Source: Bacteroidota bacterium (GTDB lineage: Bacteria > Bacteroidota > Bacteroidia > Sphingobacteriales > Sphingobacteriaceae). Taken from it: a DNA stretch of 34,053 nucleotides. Each line of letters opens with the position of its first letter. The stretch's first letter is position 1. Positions 30,623 to 34,053 of the stretch are shown here, piece after piece. Both the position numbers and the translations under genes were made by a program. The stretch lies in contig JABDFM010000033.1 in assembly GCA_013286565.1 (NCBI GenBank), forward strand, positions 1-34,053, given 5' to 3'. The notes under the pieces were generated by a model. The model ran no database searches and was not told the origin of the DNA. It was given only the letters and a program-made list of their open reading frames with translations.

Positions 30623-30668
30623 GTTTCATTTTCTAAGCCCATGCCTTTTGTAACAGTACGAACGCTTT
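30623..30668. repeat. partial copy of the GTTTCATTTTCTAAGCCCAT repeat
   Basis: 30623-30642 is an exact 20-bp inverted match to 31996-32015; the following ACAGTACGAACGC resembles ACAGTGCGAACGG at 31910-31922 of the full copy. Confidence 0.7.
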
Positions 30669-30676
30669 ACCCCCAT

Positions 30677-30763
30677 GTCATTGCGAGGCACGAAGCAATC
30701 TCATAGGACAGGTAACCGCCCTGCACGGTTCGCGATTGCCACGTCGTTCCTCCTCGCAATGAC
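30677..30763. repeat. REP copy A (GTCATTGCGAGG family)
   Basis: 87 bp from GTCATTGCGAGGCACGAAGC to CCTCCTCGCAATGAC; outer arms inverted, centre TCATAGGACAGGTAACCGCC conserved among copies A, B and C, all in the same orientation. Read through from ATG 30675 it encodes the familiar spurious peptide SLRGTKQSHRTGNRPARFAI. Confidence 0.9.
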
Positions 30764-30785
30764 AAAATTGTTTATTTTAGGTGCA

Positions 30786-31082
30786 ATGAAACGACACGAG
30801 TACTGCGTATACATCATAACAAACAAATCGAATACAGTATTGTACGTAGGCATAACCAGTAATCTGCTAAGTCGCATATCCGAACATAAACACAAAATAT
30901 ACAAGGGATTCACTGCAAAATATGAGTGTAATAAATTGGTTTATTACGAAGAGTACCAGTGGGTACACGATGCAATAGCCAGGGAGAAACAGCTTAAGGC
31001 AGGTTCACGGCAAAAGAAAATCGATTTAATAATCGTAGATAATCCTGAATGGAAAGATTTGAGTGATGGCTGGTACGATTAA
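30786..31082 (+). CDS. GIY-YIG nuclease, small stand-alone type
   Basis: 98 residues from ATG 30786 (MKRHEYCVYIITNKSNTVLY); the longer reading from 30675 merely translates REP copy A. The GIY-YIG core shows VYI at residue ~8 and YVGI at ~20, the catalytic Arg in LLSRISEHKHKI, and Glu in KLVYYEEYQWVHDAIAREKQ; a typical ending is NPEWKDLSDGWYD. Small URI/UPF0213-like nucleases of this kind are numerous in Bacteroidota with unknown function. It lies between REP copies A (22 nt upstream) and B (7 nt downstream). TATTTTAG just after copy A could be its -7 element, again only a few nt before the start. Confidence 0.9.
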   Translation: MKRHEYCVYIITNKSNTVLYVGITSNLLSRISEHKHKIYKGFTAKYECNKLVYYEEYQWVHDAIAREKQLKAGSRQKKIDLIIVDNPEWKDLSDGWYD

Positions 31083-31088
31083 CTTCTT

Positions 31089-31202
31089 GTCATTGCGAGG
31101 AGCTCTTATAATTTGTCATTGCGAGGAGGAACGACGTGGCAATCTCATAGGACAGGTAACCACCTGCACAGTTCGCGATTGCCGCGCTACGCTCGCAATG
31201 AC
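31089..31202. repeat. REP copy B plus a preceding partial arm
   Basis: A partial arm TGTCATTGCGAGGAGCTC at 31089-31106 is followed by a full 88-bp copy at 31115-31202 (GTCATTGCGAGGAGGAACGA to CGCTACGCTCGCAATGAC). Centre TCATAGGACAGGTAACCACC in the same orientation as copies A and C. Confidence 0.9.
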
Positions 31203-31221
31203 ATGATGGGTAGATCAGTCT

Positions 31222-31311
31222 TCTGTCCGTCCGTTCTCTAACCCCACCTCTTATGGACAATTTGTACACAATTGAAATATTTATTTACATTAGCGCTCTA
31301 CTATTAAATAA
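31222..31311 (+). promoter_or_regulatory. conserved upstream element, copy 2
   Basis: Counterpart of 29985-30077, ending in CTATTAAATAA directly before ATG 31312. Roughly 94% identical to copy 1 by eye, well above the likeness of the coding regions. Holds ACAATTTGTACACAATTG, an imperfect palindrome. Confidence 0.6.
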
Positions 31312-31839
31312 ATGAACCTATCCAATTCTTCATCAAAATTAAACTGGCGGCTTGTATTTATACATTTTATAGCCAGCTGGTTTATCTATCATGCCCTGTG
31401 GCAATTTAGTTATTTGAGCGACTACCCTTTGCTCGAGAAGATCAGCCATCTTGATTATTCGGGTTCTGGAAAAGATATGGAACACCGCATGTCGATGCTT
31501 ACATTAATGACGGTGGTATTCCGCGTTGCCGGGATCTTAATAGGTTTTGCGATATCCTTGTGGCTTTCGTTAAAGCATAAATGGTATTGGGCAAATTCGG
31601 TTATTGTGTTGATAGTAACCTCTTTGTTTTTTTTCCTTGACCGTTTTTATTATAGCAGCATCAGGTTTATTTTCGACTTCCCCGGCAGGATCTTTAATTC
31701 CGACTGGGATATTATCGTGACCAATGGTTTAATCATGTTGATCATTGGTATGGTGATATTTTTAATGGATAGGTCGATTAACTATATTAACAGAAACGGC
31801 AGCAAAAAAGTACCCAACAAGGCTAAAGGGAAGCGTTAA
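31312..31839 (+). CDS. four-helix membrane protein, paralogue 2
   Basis: 175 residues, same plan as the protein at 30078: MNLSNSSSKLNWRLVFIHFI, loop with DMEHRMSMLTLMTVVF, then AGILIGFAISLWLSLKHKWY, VIVLIVTSLFFFLDRFYYSS, and IIVTNGLIMLIIGMVIFLMD with a basic C-tail (RNGSKKVPNKAKGKR). The conserved parts are the first helix and the K-W-Y-W-x-N-S / R-F-I-F motifs. The central loop differs most. Function unknown; copy and upstream region were duplicated together, with the GIY-YIG/REP unit now between them. Confidence 0.78.
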   Translation: MNLSNSSSKLNWRLVFIHFIASWFIYHALWQFSYLSDYPLLEKISHLDYSGSGKDMEHRMSMLTLMTVVFRVAGILIGFAISLWLSLKHKWYWANSVIVLIVTSLFFFLDRFYYSSIRFIFDFPGRIFNSDWDIIVTNGLIMLIIGMVIFLMDRSINYINRNGSKKVPNKAKGKR

Positions 31840-31872
31840 CAGCCAAGCAAATATATTTCTCTTATTGCAAGT

Positions 31873-32020
31873 GTTCGTTTCATTTTTTAGGTTGGGGTGA
31901 TTTGGAACAGTGCGAACGGATTCCTAACCAATACAACTATTCCAACAGCTGCAACCAATCCCCACCGTTGCCTGTTCCGTTTTGTTACATCGTGAATGGG
32001 CTTAGAAAATGAAACGAAAC
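31873..32020. repeat. ~148-bp palindromic repeat with GTTTCATTTT... ends
   Basis: Left GTTCGTTTCATTTTTTAG (31873-31890) and right CTTAGAAAATGAAACGAAAC (32001-32020) are imperfect inverted ends; inner GGGGTGATTTGG and CCAATCCCCACC also pair. Another degenerate relative lies near 32349-32390. The stretch 32021-32411 shows no gene that I trust and no other element. Confidence 0.65.
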
Positions 32021-32411
32021 AGTCAATAGGCAGAATGAATATATTTTTTTGGATATGCCAATTCTATTTGCTAATTTTGTTAGTATAGTTCTCCGGCTAT
32101 CACAACTAACACTTTCCCGGTCTATCCACTGCAAAGCCATCCTTTACTTTATGTATCATTACGTAAGTAAGCGGGTAAGGGAGGGGTATTATTAAATTAA
32201 GGGTTTAATTTATTAAACAGGGCAGATAAAAAAATGGTAAATATGAGTGATGCTCTATCAATTCATCAATATTCAACCCAATATATTGCGATAGCTTAAA
32301 GCAAATCCATCAAAAAAATGGTTTTATGCGATTTTATTTTTTTGTAGTGTTTGTTTCGTTTTCTGGGTTGGTAGTGAATGAAACAAAATGAACAAAAGAA
32401 ATAGCCACCAT

Positions 32412-32498
32412 GTCATTGCGAGGAACGAAGCAATCTCATAGGGCAGGTAACCGCCTTGCATGGTTCGCGATTGCCGCGTCGTTCCTCCTCGCAATGAC
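32412..32498. repeat. REP copy C (GTCATTGCGAGG family)
   Basis: 87 bp, GTCATTGCGAGGAACGAAGC to CCTCCTCGCAATGAC, nearly identical to copy A and in the same orientation. Ends 46 nt before the ABC ATPase start. Confidence 0.9.
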
Positions 32499-32531
32499 AA
32501 TTCCCAACATCCGACTTTCCAACTAAATATC

Positions 32532-32539
32532 TACATTTG
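32532..32539 (+). promoter_or_regulatory. -7 element TACATTTG for the ABC ATPase gene
   Basis: Exact TAnnTTTG, then AAGC and ATG 32544, so the transcript should start at or next to the A of the start codon. Confidence 0.6.
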
Positions 32540-32543
32540 AAGC

Positions 32544-33254
32544 ATGAGTATCAGTGTTGAATCATTAACCAAAGTTTACGGGCCGCAAAAGGCTGTTGAT
32601 GGTATTTCCTTTAGTGCTAAGCCGGGTGTGCTGGGTTTCCTGGGGCCAAACGGTGCAGGCAAATCAACCACCATGAAGATACTGACGGGTTTTATCCCCC
32701 AAACATCGGGCAAGGCATCGGTATGCGGTTTTGATGTGGAAACGCAGGCATTGGAGGTAAAGCGCAATATCGGCTACCTGCCCGAGAGCAACCCGCTATA
32801 CCAGGATATGTATGTAAAGGAATCGCTGGCTTTTATCGCCGGTATCCATAAAATACCCGAACCGGAAAAACGCATCAACGAAATTATCGAACTAACCGGC
32901 CTTACCCCCGAGCAGCATAAAAAAATAGGGCAGCTATCCAAAGGCTACCGCCAAAGGGTAGGGCTGGCGCAGGCTATCCTGCACGATCCGCAGGTATTGA
33001 TACTGGACGAACCCACCTCGGGCCTCGACCCAAACCAACTCATCGGCATCCGCCAGCTGATACGCGATCTGGGTAAAACCAAAACCATCATCCTATCCAC
33101 CCACATTATGCAGGAAGTAGAGGCCGTGTGCGACCAGGTGATCATCATCAACAAAGGCAAAATTGTGGCCAATGATACGTTGGAGGGCTTGCGGAAGAAG
33201 AATAGCGGAAAAACTTTAGAGAATATTTTTATTGAGTTGACAAATATTAAATAA
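32544..33254 (+). CDS. ABC transporter ATP-binding protein, GldA-like
   Basis: 236 residues, one complete nucleotide-binding domain: Walker A LGPNGAGKSTTM (~residue 33), a Q-loop region YLPESNPLYQDM, signature QLSKGYRQRVGLAQA, Walker B VLILDEPTSGLDP, and the switch His in LSTHIMQEVEAV. N-terminus SISVESLTKVYGPQKAVDGI resembles gliding-motility protein GldA, but GldA is near 300 residues, whereas this ends with the usual ENIFIELT tail of ~235-residue exporters. No permease gene is in the window, so the partner must be elsewhere. GldA proper or a general exporter ATPase are both possible. Confidence 0.88.
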   Translation: MSISVESLTKVYGPQKAVDGISFSAKPGVLGFLGPNGAGKSTTMKILTGFIPQTSGKASVCGFDVETQALEVKRNIGYLPESNPLYQDMYVKESLAFIAGIHKIPEPEKRINEIIELTGLTPEQHKKIGQLSKGYRQRVGLAQAILHDPQVLILDEPTSGLDPNQLIGIRQLIRDLGKTKTIILSTHIMQEVEAVCDQVIIINKGKIVANDTLEGLRKKNSGKTLENIFIELTNIK

Positions 33255-33316
33255 TTATTAACACTTTTTCTTGTGTTTGATGTTATTAACCCTATTAAAT
33301 CTTAAACACATCAATT

Positions 33317-33838
33317 ATGAGAAAAATTCTATTATTAGCTGTGCTAATAGTTAGCACAGTGGCTGTTTCTTTTGCGCAAACAAAAAAATCAACAGGCGAA
33401 GGTACATTCAGTATCGGCATTGATCCCGGAATACCTGTAGGTAACTCGAGTAACTTCTCATCCTTTGCTTTCGGTGGCGACCTGAAATATTCGCTCCCTG
33501 TTGCCACAAACTTTGACATAAGCCTTTCAGCAGGGTACGACGTCTTTATTGGTAAAAGTGTTACCATTGGTGGTGCATCAGGAAACTATCCAGACGTTAA
33601 GGGTTTTCCGGTGAAATTAGCTGGCCGTTATAATTTTAACGGAGCTACCGGCTTTTTTGGGGAGTTTGGATTTGGTGCAGCTTTTATCCAGGACGGCGGC
33701 GGTACCGCATTTCTTTATGCCCCAGGTGTCGGGTATGCGTTTAATGGCGGCTTAGAAGCAGGTGTGCGTTATGAAGGCTGGTCAAAAAATGGGACTATTA
33801 GCCAGATTGGTTTGCGTCTTGCTTACAGCTTCCGGTAA
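33317..33838 (+). CDS. small outer-membrane beta-barrel protein
   Basis: 173 residues. Signal peptide MRKILLLAVLIVSTVAVSFA-Q, then alternating strands rich in Gly and aromatics (FSIGIDPGIPVGNSSNFSSF, DISLSAGYDVFIG, FGEFGFGAAFIQDGG, GLEAGVRYEGW) ending in LRLAYSFR, the terminal aromatic strand that outer-membrane assembly recognises. About eight strands, like the OmpA/OmpX-type porin families (PF13568-like). Monocistronic with a strong terminator. A broken paralogue follows at 33895. Confidence 0.88.
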   Translation: MRKILLLAVLIVSTVAVSFAQTKKSTGEGTFSIGIDPGIPVGNSSNFSSFAFGGDLKYSLPVATNFDISLSAGYDVFIGKSVTIGGASGNYPDVKGFPVKLAGRYNFNGATGFFGEFGFGAAFIQDGGGTAFLYAPGVGYAFNGGLEAGVRYEGWSKNGTISQIGLRLAYSFR

Positions 33839-33857
33839 AAAAATGATCCGTAGAACA

Positions 33858-33888
33858 AAGCCCTGTATGTATTATACGGGGCTTTTTT
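33858..33888 (+). terminator. intrinsic terminator after the beta-barrel gene
   Basis: AAGCCCTGTAT (33858-33868) pairs with ATACGGGGCTT (33874-33884, one G-U) around GTATT, followed by a T-run to 33888. Confidence 0.88.
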
Positions 33889-33894
33889 GTTGAG

Positions 33895-34053
33895 GTACAA
33901 TTAGGCAACACGTTTGTTGTTAATGATAACAGGCCGGCGTCTTCGGCGGCATCTATGTTTACCATGTCGCCGGGCGTGGGGTATGTATTTAGCAGTGGTT
34001 TGGAGTTTGGGGTGCGCTACGAAGGATGGTTTACCAGTGGACTCTTAAGTAAA
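33895..34053 (+). pseudogene. 5'-truncated beta-barrel paralogue, runs off the window
   Basis: An open frame from about 33895 to the window end reads ...SMFTMSPGVGYVFSSGLEFG and then VRYEGWFTSGLLSK, which aligns with APGVGYAFNGGLEAGVRYEG of the intact gene just upstream. There is no start codon in frame, no signal peptide, and the preceding bases are the terminator of the intact gene, so only the C-terminal strands remain. The rest continues beyond 34053. Confidence 0.7.

Noticed and set aside
30675..30785. N-terminal extension of the GIY-YIG protein (MSLRGTKQSHRTGNRPARFA...)
   Set aside because: It is the translation of REP copy A, a peptide that recurs wherever this repeat is read through; the real start is ATG 30786.
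32242..32298. 21-codon ORF MVNMSDALSIHQYSTQYIAI...
   Set aside because: Isolated, no start context and no promoter; the 32021-32411 spacer shows no sign of coding.
32544..33254. Truncated GldA
   Set aside because: Although shorter than GldA, the chain ends with a normal ENIFIELT tail and all ATPase motifs, so it is a complete ATPase domain protein rather than a fragment.
1..34053. CRISPR array
   Set aside because: The repeats are dispersed palindromes of several families with irregular distances; there are no evenly spaced short repeats and no cas genes.
1..34053. rRNA or tRNA genes
   Set aside because: No stretch with rRNA landmarks or a cloverleaf ending in CCA-type acceptor pairing was noticed; absence was judged by eye only.

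Overview
The window looks like chromosomal DNA from a member of the Bacteroidota, most likely the Sphingobacteriaceae (Mucilaginibacter/Pedobacter type). The grounds are repeated TAnnTTTG promoter motifs, a near absence of Shine-Dalgarno sites, AT-rich spacers, a dimeric glycyl-tRNA synthetase with the Bacteroidota-style motif 2, a phosphoacceptor protein ending in a SHNIRRP box, and interspersed palindromic repeats (GTCATTGCGAGG..., TGTCTGAACCATG...). The genus is an inference from style, not from a marker gene.

Left part (1-14.7 kb) is mostly housekeeping and metabolism: a secreted SGNH hydrolase (cut by the window edge), a small lipoprotein, a PhnP-like metallo-beta-lactamase-fold hydrolase with a small partner, a NahK-like sugar kinase overlapping a secreted DUF3472-type protein, a MurG-like glycosyltransferase, the agmatine-to-putrescine pair aguA/aguB, a flippase-like membrane protein, a pterin-dependent aromatic amino acid hydroxylase followed by a short-chain dehydrogenase, and a PAS-PAS-GAF-HisKA protein without an ATPase domain.

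Middle part (14.7-20.1 kb) is an accessory island of short, mostly unrecognised genes: two paralogous coiled-coil/membrane-anchor proteins, one with an apparent frameshift at A AAA AAG; a tail-less SSB; two orphan small proteins; a tightly packed operon of five short genes (two secreted, one a 23-residue membrane peptide) missed by length-limited gene finding; a ~117-nt nested hairpin; and an IS1595-type transposase with a 48-codon companion ORF, flanked by two genes with coiled-coil N-termini and possible winged-helix ends.

Right part (20.1-34.05 kb) returns to core functions: a zinc-ribbon protein, a dienelactone-hydrolase-family enzyme, a YqjM-like old yellow enzyme, an OsmC-type protein, a catalytic/non-catalytic M16 peptidase pair, a TPR histidine kinase and glyS. 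From 29.9 to 32.5 kb lies a repeat-dense block: two diverged copies of a four-helix membrane protein whose upstream regions are far more alike than their coding regions, with a GIY-YIG nuclease gene between two REP-like repeats. The window ends with a GldA-like ABC ATPase, a small outer-membrane beta-barrel protein and the 5'-truncated remnant of a paralogue of it.

Best candidates for something undescribed: the GIY-YIG gene inside the REP array; the conserved leader of the duplicated membrane protein; the 17.6-kb hairpin beside the tiny-gene operon; the A AAA AAG frameshift; and a recurring layout in which the promoter -7 motif sits 4-7 nt before the start codon, implying leaderless mRNAs.
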